NCBI RefSeq assembly: GCF_004402695.1
Contig: NZ_SOFL01000044.1
Span: 27,308 to 91,307, forward strand
Length of the DNA: 64,000 bases
Direction: 5' to 3'
DNA from: Cryobacterium adonitolivorans
GTDB lineage: Bacteria; Actinomycetota; Actinomycetes; Actinomycetales; Microbacteriaceae
Below the pieces are notes generated by a model. It had not been told where the DNA came from. It searched no databases and saw nothing but the letters and a program-made list of their open reading frames with translations. The position numbers and the translations under genes were made by a program. Shown here piece by piece: positions 41,709 to 48,428 of the stretch (the first letter of the stretch is position 1; every line of letters begins with the position of its first letter).

Positions 41709-41871
41709 CGGATGCCGGCCCGCCTGGCCGGGAGGCCGACGCAGGATCCGTGCGCACCGTCGGCCACCCGCAGACAGTGCGGCGGCCGCGGCGTAGCATC
41801 GGCCGTGGCGGGCGCCGTTGACGGCATCGGGATGGGCCTGGGCCCGGTCTCCCGCAGAAGGATGGTTTCAG

Positions 41872-42294
41872 ATGATGAACATGACCATGCAGATGATGGA
41901 AATGCACATGAAGGACATGCCCATGCAGGGGAAGGACATGATGCTGATGCAGGAGTGTATCGAGGCCTGCTCAGCCTGCGAGCAGGCGTGCACCATGTGT
42001 GCGGACTCGATGATGGGCGAGGGCATGGCGATGGGGCGGAGCATGTGCGCGACCATGGCCGACATGGCCGGCACCATGATGCGTGCGATGCTGCGCCCGA
42101 ACCTGATGCACATGGAGTCCATGATGGCGATGCACACGGCCACCATGACGATGGCGAACTTCTGCGCCGAGGAGTGCATGAAGCACGCCGGCATGAGCGA
42201 GGACGCCCGCATGTGCGCCGAGGCGTGCCGTCAGTGCGCGATGGCCTGCCAGAAGATGATGGACGCCATGACGGGGATGATGCCGACGAGTTGA
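41872..42294 (+). CDS. Met/Cys-rich four-helix copper-binding protein (DUF326/Csp-like)
   Basis: 140 residues from ATG 41872 (AAGGA upstream). The N-terminus is extremely Met-rich (MMNMTMQMMEMHMKDMPMQ). Cysteines then occur in ECIEACSACEQACTMC, FCAEECMKHAG, MCAEACRQCAMACQ, the pattern of DUF326 proteins and cytosolic copper-storage Csp four-helix bundles, which fill the bundle core with Cys thiolates that bind Cu(I). No signal peptide is visible, so it is likely cytosolic. The Met-rich leader could capture Cu(I) too. Downstream are in-frame backup stop codons in a 15-bp tandem repeat. Confidence 0.85.
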   Translation: MMNMTMQMMEMHMKDMPMQGKDMMLMQECIEACSACEQACTMCADSMMGEGMAMGRSMCATMADMAGTMMRAMLRPNLMHMESMMAMHTATMTMANFCAEECMKHAGMSEDARMCAEACRQCAMACQKMMDAMTGMMPTS

Positions 42295-42310
42295 CCCGTC
42301 ACCGGGCTGT

Positions 42311-42355
42311 TTGGGGAGGGCTGACCCTTGGAGGGCTGACTCTTGGAGGGCTGAC
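42311..42355. repeat. Three tandem 15-bp repeats carrying in-frame stops
   Basis: Units of YYTTGGAGGGCTGAC type occupy 42311-42325, 42326-42340 and 42341-42355. The TGA codons at 42322, 42337 and 42352 are all in frame with the copper-protein gene whose own stop is at 42292. The next convergent gene ends right at the last unit. Confidence 0.8.
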
Positions 42356-42768
42356 TATAGACGCACGACACTGATGCGGCTGCGGCCGCTTGCGAGCACG
42401 TTGTAGACGGAGTGCAACGCCACCGGCGCTCCGGCGCCGAGGTGCGCCGTCAGGTCGGAGTGGTTCCACACCCACACCGTCGCGGTGTCGCTGTCGGCGG
42501 TGTCGTCGTCGGCGGTGTCGTCGTCGGCGGCGTCGTCGGCGTCGTCGTCGTCGGCGGTGTCGTCGTCGGCGGCGTCGTCCCCGAACAGGGCGATTCCGAT
42601 CCATCCGTCGGAGGTCGCGCGCACCACGATGCCGTCGGCCCACTTACTCGGGGTGGCGTCGGCCACGCGCACGTGGATGGGCCGGGTTGCGTGGCCGGCT
42701 CCGTGGTTGACGCAGCCGTCCCCACCGGTGTGGTTGCACTGCAGGACGTGCAGCGGTTGCGTGATCAT
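42355..42768 (-). CDS. Unknown protein with acidic DDTAD-type repeats
   Basis: 137 residues from ATG 42768 with AGGAGG upstream. The N-terminus MITQPLHVLQCNHTGGDGC then VNHGAGH has Cys and His residues that could bind metal. After GIALFGDD comes a 35-residue run of only Asp, Ala, Thr (one Ser), built of DDTAD/DDAAD units and encoded by a GTC/GGC-rich tandem repeat. A beta-rich tail follows (VWVWNHSDLTAHLG, then VALHSVYNVL). I know no family. It converges on the copper-binding protein; a metal role is only a guess. Confidence 0.65.
   Translation of the reverse strand: MITQPLHVLQCNHTGGDGCVNHGAGHATRPIHVRVADATPSKWADGIVVRATSDGWIGIALFGDDAADDDTADDDDADDAADDDTADDDTADSDTATVWVWNHSDLTAHLGAGAPVALHSVYNVLASGRSRISVVRL
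42486..42580. repeat. Coding minisatellite (about 15-bp units)
   Basis: Repeated GTCGTCGTCGGCGGTGTC-like units encode the Asp/Ala/Thr run of the minus-strand gene. The repetition makes the tract prone to slippage in multiples of three. Confidence 0.75.
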
Positions 42769-42857
42769 TGAGCCTCCTTGACTATCGGCGTTCGTTGCCT
42801 CGAGTGTAGGTTCGCGATTTTCGGCTGTCACGGGGTGCTGTCACAGAACGAAACACA

Positions 42858-43724
42858 CTACGAGCGATCGGCACCCGACGGGGAGCCGGGAACCAGGCGC
42901 GGCACCAGCCGCACCAGGATCGCCAAGCCCACCAGCTCGACCAGGGTCTGCGTCACAACCGCCAGCGGTGCCAGCGCCAGCGCGGGGGGCAGGGCGAGGG
43001 GCAGGGCGAGGGCCAGCGGCAGCACCACCAGCGAGTTGCGGGTGGCGCCGCTGAAGATCAGGGCGCGCGCCGCGGGCACGGGTAGCCCGGCCAGCCCCGC
43101 GGCGAGCACCCCGATGCCGACCATCACGATCAGGAAGGCGATGTAGAGCGGGATGAGGGTGGGCAGCGCCGCGGCCTGGGCACCTACGGCTGAGACCTGC
43201 GAGCCGACGACAACCGCGAGGGTCGTCATCATCAGAGGCACCATGAGCGCCTGCATGAGAGTCTCGATGGCGCGGGCCGCCCGGCGTCGGCGGGTGCCGA
43301 ACTGCACCGCTGCCGCGGCCGCCAGCGGCAGCACGATGAGCACCAGGAACGCCTCGACCAACGGGCGCACCTCGATCAGCGCCACGGCGCCCGTCCCGGC
43401 GATGAGCCACAGGTAGACCGGCAGCAGCACGATCTGCAGCAGCATCAGCAGCGGCGTGGCGGCCAACAGCTTGTCCGGCACGATCACGAAGTTGACCGTG
43501 AGCACCGTGCCGAGAAAGCGCAGGTCCCAGAACGACCGCCCCAGGCTCACCAGCGGCACGGCCAGGAAGGTTGCGAACAGCAGCAGCCCGAGCACCGGGG
43601 TGATGGCGGCCGAGAGGGTGGGGGCGGTGCCGGGGGCCAGCCAGCCGACCAGGGCGCCGAGCGCTATCGCCGTGAGGAACAGCGCCACCTGGCGGTGTTC
43701 CAGCCGCTGCACGATCCCCGCCAT
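42858..43724 (-). CDS. Acr3/bile-acid-symporter-like permease with apparent internal deletion
   Basis: 288 residues from ATG 43724. It matches actinobacterial arsenic-resistance proteins of the bile acid:sodium symporter superfamily: VQRLEHRQVALFLTAI, LLLFATFLAVPL and FSGATRNSLVVLPLALA. However, LTVNFVIVP runs straight into DKLLAATPLLML. Relatives have about 40 residues there, covering most of two helices and the conserved PCIDYV segment with the Cys needed by Acr3. The frame is kept, but transport is doubtful. TAAGGT six bases upstream suggests leaderless expression. The deletion is inferred from memory of the family. Confidence 0.65.
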   Translation of the reverse strand: MAGIVQRLEHRQVALFLTAIALGALVGWLAPGTAPTLSAAITPVLGLLLFATFLAVPLVSLGRSFWDLRFLGTVLTVNFVIVPDKLLAATPLLMLLQIVLLPVYLWLIAGTGAVALIEVRPLVEAFLVLIVLPLAAAAAVQFGTRRRRAARAIETLMQALMVPLMMTTLAVVVGSQVSAVGAQAAALPTLIPLYIAFLIVMVGIGVLAAGLAGLPVPAARALIFSGATRNSLVVLPLALALPLALPPALALAPLAVVTQTLVELVGLAILVRLVPRLVPGSPSGADRS

Positions 43725-43730
43725 GCTCTC

Positions 43731-43736
43731 ACCTTA
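43731..43736 (-). promoter_or_regulatory. -10 box, leaderless geometry
   Basis: TAAGGT on the minus strand ends six bases before ATG 43724. Confidence 0.4.
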
Positions 43737-43796
43737 GGGCCGGGGGGATGCGGCTTCGCGGGGTCATCTTCTTGGTCGGGAGTCACCGCCGCTGCT

Positions 43797-43802
43797 TATA
43801 GT
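43797..43802 (+). promoter_or_regulatory. -10 box, leaderless geometry
   Basis: TATAGT ends six bases before ATG 43809. Confidence 0.5.
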
Positions 43803-43808
43803 GGTGGG

Positions 43809-43967
43809 ATGAATACCGATGACACGAAAGACCCGAAGGCACCCGACGGCTCCACCGAGGTCAGCAGCGAAGAGACCGAACGCACCGAGAAGCTCGCGGA
43901 CGGGTCGCAGAGCGACGGCAGTTCCCCGACCGAGGACGACACCGCGTCCGGGGGCTCGGCGGACTGA
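43809..43967 (+). CDS. Small acidic, probably disordered protein
   Basis: 52 residues from ATG 43809, composed mostly of Asp, Glu, Ser, Thr, Gly and Lys (NTDDTKDPKAPDGSTEVSSE at the start). No Cys, aromatic residue or hydrophobic core is present, so it is likely unstructured. A TATAGT box six bases before the ATG is the main evidence that it is expressed. No family is recognised. Confidence 0.5.
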   Translation: MNTDDTKDPKAPDGSTEVSSEETERTEKLADGSQSDGSSPTEDDTASGGSAD

Positions 43968-44042
43968 TCCGCCGCGCCGTTTCCCGGCGCACGAGCAGGG
44001 ACAACAGAAGACCCGACAACAGAATTGGTTGACACACGCACC

Positions 44043-45464
44043 ATGAGCGCCGGCACCCCCGACTTCCGCGACAGCGGCCTGCAGTTTCCCGATTCCTTCG
44101 TTTTCGGCTCGGCGACCGCCGCATACCAGATCGAGGGTGCCGTCAACGAGGACGGCCGCGGCCCCTCGATCTGGGACACCTTCTCGCACACGCCGGGCGC
44201 GGTGCAAGACGGCGACACGGGCGATGTGGCCGACGACCACTACCACCGGCTCGAGGCCGATCTGGACCTCATCGCCGGACTCGGCCTGGACGCGTACAGG
44301 TTCTCGATCGCCTGGCCGCGCATCCAGCCGACCGGTCGCGGACCGGTGAACGCCGCCGGCCTGGACTTCTACGAGCGGCTCGTCGACGGGCTCATCGAGC
44401 GGGGTGTGACGCCGGTGGTCACCCTGTACCACTGGGACCTGCCGCAGGCTCTGGAAGACGAGGGCGGTTGGACCAACCGCGACACCGCGTACGCGTTCGC
44501 GGACTACGCGCGGCTCGTCGGCGCGGCCCTCGGCAATCGCGTACCGGTCTGGACCACCCTCAACGAGCCGTGGTGTTCGGCTTTTCTCGGCCACGGTTCC
44601 GGCGAGCACGCCCCGGGCCGTCAGGACAACGCCGCCGCGCTGACGGCAGCCCACCACCTCAACCTGGCCCACGGGCTCGGTGTGAGCGCACTACGGGAGG
44701 TCCTGCCGGAGACCGCGCAGCTGTCGGTCACGCACAATCTGCACGTGATCCGTGGGGACGCCGATTCCGTGCGTCGCATCGAGGCCGTCGGCAACCGGAT
44801 CTTCACAGGTCCGATGCTGCACGGCGCCTATCCCGCCGACCTGATCGAAGACACCAAGGCCATCACCGACTGGGCATTTGTGCTGCCCGGTGACGTTGAG
44901 CTCATCCACCAGCCCCTCGATGTGCTGGGCATCAATTACTACAACACCACCCTGGTGGGGCCGGCGATGGGAGGTGCCCACCCCGCGGAGTCGGCCGCCG
45001 GAGCGGCGCCCCGAGCGTCGGCCTTCCCCGGAACCGACGACATTCCCCGGCTCGACCAGCCCGGTCCATTCACCGAGATGGACTGGAACATCGAACCGTC
45101 AGGGCTTCTGCAGCTCCTCGAGGCGACCCGGGACGAGTTCCCCGGCCTGGCGCTGATGGTCACCGAGAACGGAGCGGCGTTCGAGGATGTTGTCACCGTC
45201 GACGACCGGGGCGCGGCCGCGGTGCACGATGCGAGCCGGGTGGATTACCTGCGTCGGCACTTCACCGCGGCGCATCGCGCCATCCAGAACGGCGTTGACC
45301 TGCGTGGCTACTTCGTCTGGTCACTGATGGATAACTTCGAGTGGGCCTATGGGTTCTCGAAGCGATTCGGGATCGTGCGGGTGGACTACGAGACCCAGGA
45401 GCGCACCCTCAAGGACAGCGCGCTCTGGTACCGGAAGCTGATCGAAACCCGCCGGCTCCCCTAG
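44043..45464 (+). CDS. GH1 beta-glucosidase
   Basis: 473 residues from ATG 44043; a TTG at 44025 extends the frame, and no ribosome site is clear for either. The GH1 N-terminal signature [15 protein letters not shown] is followed by the acid/base Glu in TLNEPW, the nucleophile Glu in LMVTENGAA, and the substrate-binding [18 protein letters not shown]. It has no signal peptide, so it hydrolyses imported beta-glucosides such as cellobiose in the cytoplasm. Its TAG stop is the first of a 15-bp repeat array shared with the convergent gene. Confidence 0.93.
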   Translation: MSAGTPDFRDSGLQFPDSFVFGSATAAYQIEGAVNEDGRGPSIWDTFSHTPGAVQDGDTGDVADDHYHRLEADLDLIAGLGLDAYRFSIAWPRIQPTGRGPVNAAGLDFYERLVDGLIERGVTPVVTLYHWDLPQALEDEGGWTNRDTAYAFADYARLVGAALGNRVPVWTTLNEPWCSAFLGHGSGEHAPGRQDNAAALTAAHHLNLAHGLGVSALREVLPETAQLSVTHNLHVIRGDADSVRRIEAVGNRIFTGPMLHGAYPADLIEDTKAITDWAFVLPGDVELIHQPLDVLGINYYNTTLVGPAMGGAHPAESAAGAAPRASAFPGTDDIPRLDQPGPFTEMDWNIEPSGLLQLLEATRDEFPGLALMVTENGAAFEDVVTVDDRGAAAVHDASRVDYLRRHFTAAHRAIQNGVDLRGYFVWSLMDNFEWAYGFSKRFGIVRVDYETQERTLKDSALWYRKLIETRRLP

Positions 45465-45520
45465 TCGGTCCAGGCCTAGTCGGTCCAGGCCAAGTCGGTC
45501 CAGGCCTAGCCGTCCTGGGC
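45461..45520. repeat. Tandem 15-bp repeats with in-frame stops on both strands
   Basis: CTAGTCGGTCCAGGC occurs at 45461-45475 and 45476-45490, then with AAG for TAG at 45491-45505 and degenerate at 45506-45520. The TAGs at 45462, 45477 and 45507 are in frame with the beta-glucosidase; because CTAG is palindromic, the minus-strand TAGs ending at 45506, 45476 and 45461 are in frame with the convergent Asp23 gene. Confidence 0.85.
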
Positions 45521-46111
45521 CGGGCTGCCCTCGTCCTTCGGGTTCCGTCGCAGGTGCACGTCGGTGATGGTGACGTTAACCGCCACGATGTTCAGCTCGG
45601 TGTGGTGCAGCAGCGACGTCGTGATGGCGTCCCGCAGCTGCTGAGCGGTCTGCGGCATCCGCTCGCCCCAGAACACGCTCGCCTCGACGTTCACCGTGAC
45701 CGGGCTGCCGAGGGTCGTCACGTCGCCCTCCAGCCGGCAGCGGCCGATAAAGGTTCCGGCGACGGCGTCCCCGGCCGAACGGATCAGGCCCCTGACGGCG
45801 CCTTCGGTCAGGCTCAGGTCGGCCTTGGGCGAGGAGTGCGAGACCGGGATCGAGCGTCCCGCCCTGGCCTCCCTGTGGATGTTAGTGAGGATCCCGGCGA
45901 CCCAGCTGTCGTCACGATCGGGTTCGGCCGAGACGTCGTCGTCGAGGATGTTCTGGGCCATCGACCGGAACCGGGTGAGCGCGTTGAAGGCGATCCGGTT
46001 CTCCGGCGCCTTGTTGAGGAAATCATCCGACGGGGACTCGCCGCGGTCGATGAGGTCGCTGAGCTGCTCGATGAGGTCTTGGTTGGCGTCGTCCTCGTGA
46101 GGTGATGTCAT
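45506..46111 (-). CDS. Asp23-domain protein coupled to ECF sigma factor
   Basis: 201 residues from ATG 46111, overlapping the sigma-factor stop as ATGA with GGAGG upstream (ATG 46117 is an alternative). The N-terminal half is acidic and helical (LIEQLSDLIDRGESPSDDFL), the C-terminal half is Asp23/Gls24-like: VTVNVEASVFWG, AQQLRDAI and LNIVAVNVTITDVHL. There is no membrane segment and no zinc-binding anti-sigma motif. Its position directly after an ECF sigma gene is that of an anti-sigma factor or co-regulator. Asp23-type proteins are envelope-stress proteins. The regulatory role is inferred from position. Confidence 0.75.
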   Translation of the reverse strand: MTSPHEDDANQDLIEQLSDLIDRGESPSDDFLNKAPENRIAFNALTRFRSMAQNILDDDVSAEPDRDDSWVAGILTNIHREARAGRSIPVSHSSPKADLSLTEGAVRGLIRSAGDAVAGTFIGRCRLEGDVTTLGSPVTVNVEASVFWGERMPQTAQQLRDAITTSLLHHTELNIVAVNVTITDVHLRRNPKDEGSPAQDG

Positions 46112-46680
46112 CGCCATTCCTCCATCTCCTGCATCAGCCTCTGCCTGGCCCGGGCCAGAAGGCCGCGAACCGTCGAGGGAGGCACATCAAGCTCCTCGGC
46201 GATTTCGGCGTAACTGTGCCCGCCGATCTCCCGCAGTGTCCAACACTGCCGCTGTGCTTCGCTCAGAGTAGCGAGTGCACGTGTGAGTCGCTCGCGTTGT
46301 GACGCAGCTTCGGCCCGCTGGTGCGGAGATTCCGACTCCGGCGCCGGCGCATCCCACTCGCCCAGGGGCTGATCCTGCTTGCGCGCGCGGATGCGGTCGA
46401 TCGCCTTACGGCTGGTGATCCTCATGAGCCAGGCCTTCATGGCGGCGGGGTCCTGCAACTCGGGCAGCTGTTCCCAGGCGGTGATGAAGGTCTCCTGCAC
46501 CACGTCGTCGGAATCGCTGTTGGAGCCCAGAATGCGAGTGGCATAGGCGCGCATCAACGGCCCGTGGCGTCGGACGAGCACCTCGAAAGCGCGCAGGTCG
46601 CCATCCGCGGCGCGGGCGGCGAGTATCGAGTCTGCCGCGTCGTCGAGCGGCGCACGCTCAATCGACCCCGTAACTGCCAC
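46108..46680 (-). CDS. ECF-type RNA polymerase sigma factor
   Basis: 190 residues from GTG 46680, preceded by AGAGG; the open frame extends to 46761 but has no ribosome site and little similarity there. Region 2 is FEVLVRRHGPLMRAYATRIL then DVVQETFITAWEQL; region 4 is ATLSEAQRQCWTLREIGGHS then AEIAEELDVPPSTVRGLLAR. It directs RNA polymerase to a small set of promoters, probably including the divergent asp23-csbD operon. The Asp23 gene follows with a four-base overlap. Confidence 0.9.
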   Translation of the reverse strand: MAVTGSIERAPLDDAADSILAARAADGDLRAFEVLVRRHGPLMRAYATRILGSNSDSDDVVQETFITAWEQLPELQDPAAMKAWLMRITSRKAIDRIRARKQDQPLGEWDAPAPESESPHQRAEAASQRERLTRALATLSEAQRQCWTLREIGGHSYAEIAEELDVPPSTVRGLLARARQRLMQEMEEWR

Positions 46681-46719
46681 CGGAGACCTCTCTCTACTCA
46701 AAGCCAATCTCAACCGGAT

Positions 46720-46730
46720 TTCGTGACGAA
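46720..46730. promoter_or_regulatory. Palindrome in the divergent sigma/asp23 control region
   Basis: TTCGTGACGAA is a perfect 11-bp palindrome centred on 46725, flanked by CCGG on both sides (46714-46717 and 46731-46734). It lies 40 bases before the sigma-factor start. It could be an operator; no clear ECF-type -35/-10 pair was identified. Confidence 0.35.
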
Positions 46731-46886
46731 CCGGCCGTGAGATGCGTCTGAACAGTATCAATGAGATTCGGCAAGAGAAAAATCGCTCACCGCACCTTCG
46801 TGCAGCATAGTGACTATCTCACCATCCAGCTTTATTGTCAGAGCAGATCCGCGCCAGCGCGGCCGACGAGCACAGGAGCCCACCTC

Positions 46887-47309
46887 ATGACCAGCACCAC
46901 CCTCGACATCGGTTCGGACGGCGCCGATCTGCCCGCCGCCACATCACGCGGCACCACCGTCATCAACGACGCCGTCGTCGCCAAGATCGCCGGGCTCGCT
47001 CTACGTGACGTGACCGGAGTGCACGCCGTCGGCGGTGGCGCCGCTCGTGCCCTCGGCGCAATCCGCGAGGCGATCAGCAGCGCCGACCACAGCCAGGGCG
47101 TGAGCATCAAGGTCAGCGGGTCCAGGGTCGCCGTCGACCTGAGCATCGTCGCAGAGTACCCGCAGCCGCTGCAGCAGGTCGCCGCCGACGCCCGAACCGC
47201 GATCATCGACGCCATCGAGAATCTCGTGGGCCTTGAGGTCACCGAGGTAAACGTGACCATCAACGACGTGCACCTGCCCGACGAGGCCGACGAGGCTCCA
47301 CTCTCGTGA
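46887..47309 (+). CDS. Asp23/Gls24 family envelope-stress protein
   Basis: 140 residues from ATG 46887 with AGGAG upstream. It shows the complete Asp23 pattern: TVINDAVVAKIAGLALRDVT, GVHAVGGG, VAVDLSIVAEYPQPL and VTEVNVTINDVHLPDE. In Staphylococcus Asp23 coats the membrane via the anchor AmaP and affects cell-wall stress responses. Here it leads an operon with a short related protein, a membrane protein and CsbD, diverging from an ECF sigma factor. Confidence 0.9.
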   Translation: MTSTTLDIGSDGADLPAATSRGTTVINDAVVAKIAGLALRDVTGVHAVGGGAARALGAIREAISSADHSQGVSIKVSGSRVAVDLSIVAEYPQPLQQVAADARTAIIDAIENLVGLEVTEVNVTINDVHLPDEADEAPLS

Positions 47310-47662
47310 GCGGTTCGACGGTGACCCTCGCGCCGCTCGGAGCGACCCACATCACCGCCCGCGCGATGACCGGGCTGGTCTCGGCCGTGGCCGCCGGCGC
47401 TCTCGGCGTGCGGCCCAGCCAGGTCCGGGTCGACCTGGGGGACACAGCCGGCCGCCTCAACCTCACCGTGCGCGCACCCCTCCGCCTGCTGCCCCTCGAC
47501 CAGGCCGAGACGGGCGCGCCCGCGGACAACACCGCCCAGGACCGAACCGAACGCGCGCAGCACGACATCCGCGGCACCGTGGCCACCCTCTCCGGGGCGG
47601 ACATCGCCGGGGTGACGGTGCGGCTGACCGGCGCCCGCAGCCGGCCGCCCAAACGGGACTGA
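47306..47662 (+). CDS. Short Asp23-operon partner protein
   Basis: 118 residues from GTG 47306, which overlaps the asp23 stop as GTGA, implying coupled translation. THITARAMTGLVSAVAAGAL and VRPSQVRVDLGDTAGRLNLT resemble a shortened Asp23-like fold with the alternating beta strands; IAGVTVRLTGARSRPPKR closes the protein. No membrane segment. It is probably an Asp23-type partner, but the similarity is weak and the role is inferred from the operon. Confidence 0.6.
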   Translation: MSGSTVTLAPLGATHITARAMTGLVSAVAAGALGVRPSQVRVDLGDTAGRLNLTVRAPLRLLPLDQAETGAPADNTAQDRTERAQHDIRGTVATLSGADIAGVTVRLTGARSRPPKRD

Positions 47663-47723
47663 CCTCCCTCCTCTACCCCCCTCCTCTCCCCCTCCGCACG
47701 ACACCGCAAAGGAACGACAATCC

Positions 47724-48185
47724 ATGACCCGCACCACCACCCCCTCGGCACCCGGCACGCTCCCCGCGCGCCAGGCCGTGGCGGCCCTGCAGCTGCCTCA
47801 CCCGGTGGGCCGGGCCACCCGGTCCACCTACACGCAGCAGCCGCGCCGGGAGATACCCTCGTCGTGGTCGGTCGTGGCCATCGCCCTGGCCTCGGTCATC
47901 ATCGCCGGATGCCTGTACAGCGGCGCCGAACTCCTCCTCGCCCTGCTCGACCGGCCCCCGCTGATCGCTGCCCCCGGTGATGTCCTGCGCTACCTGGGCC
48001 AGGTCAACCTGAGTACACCGGCCATGGTGATCCTGGTGGTGGGCGTGGGCACGGTTCTCGTACTGGCGGCGCTGCAGCCCGACCGCCGGGTGCGACATGA
48101 TGTCGAGGCCATCACGCACGACCCGTTGCGACCGTCACTTCGTCCCACGGTCCTGATCCACCCGACGGGCCGAACCGGCCCCTAA
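47724..48185 (+). CDS. DUF6286/AmaP-like membrane anchor protein
   Basis: 153 residues from ATG 47724 with AAAGGA upstream. Two membrane segments are visible (SWSVVAIALASVIIAGCLY and PAMVILVVGVGTVLVLAAL) separated by about 35 residues, with a basic C-terminal tail (QPDRRVRHDVEAITHDPLRP). The layout resembles AmaP-like proteins that hold Asp23 at the membrane; actinobacterial versions are listed as DUF6286. The role as anchor is inferred from topology and operon. Confidence 0.65.
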   Translation: MTRTTTPSAPGTLPARQAVAALQLPHPVGRATRSTYTQQPRREIPSSWSVVAIALASVIIAGCLYSGAELLLALLDRPPLIAAPGDVLRYLGQVNLSTPAMVILVVGVGTVLVLAALQPDRRVRHDVEAITHDPLRPSLRPTVLIHPTGRTGP

Positions 48186-48243
48186 ACGCCACCCACAACC
48201 AATCCGACCATCCAGACCACCCCCAAGAGAAAGAGAGAACACG

Positions 48244-48417
48244 ATGAGTGCATCAGACAAGGCCGAGAACACCGCCCAGGACCTCAAGGGCAAGGCAAAG
48301 GAAGCCCTCGGAAAAGTGACCAACGACGACTCCAAGGTCGCGGAGGGCCGCTCCGACCAGGCTGGCGCCAACGTCAAGCAGGCCGGCGAGAACATCAAGG
48401 ACGCCTTCAAGAAGTAG
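48244..48417 (+). CDS. CsbD-like stress protein
   Basis: 57 residues from ATG 48244, with AAGAGAAAGAGAGA upstream. KAENTAQDLKGKAKEALGKV and VAEGRSDQAGANVKQAGENI are the repeated helical motifs of the CsbD family. In Bacillus CsbD is a general-stress (sigmaB) protein of unknown mechanism. It is the last gene of the Asp23 operon. Confidence 0.9.
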   Translation: MSASDKAENTAQDLKGKAKEALGKVTNDDSKVAEGRSDQAGANVKQAGENIKDAFKK

Positions 48418-48428
48418 GCTCCCGGCGC

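Noticed and set aside
45461..45520. CRISPR or attachment-site repeats
   Set aside because: They are contiguous 15-bp tandem repeats with no spacers and no integrase or phage genes nearby.
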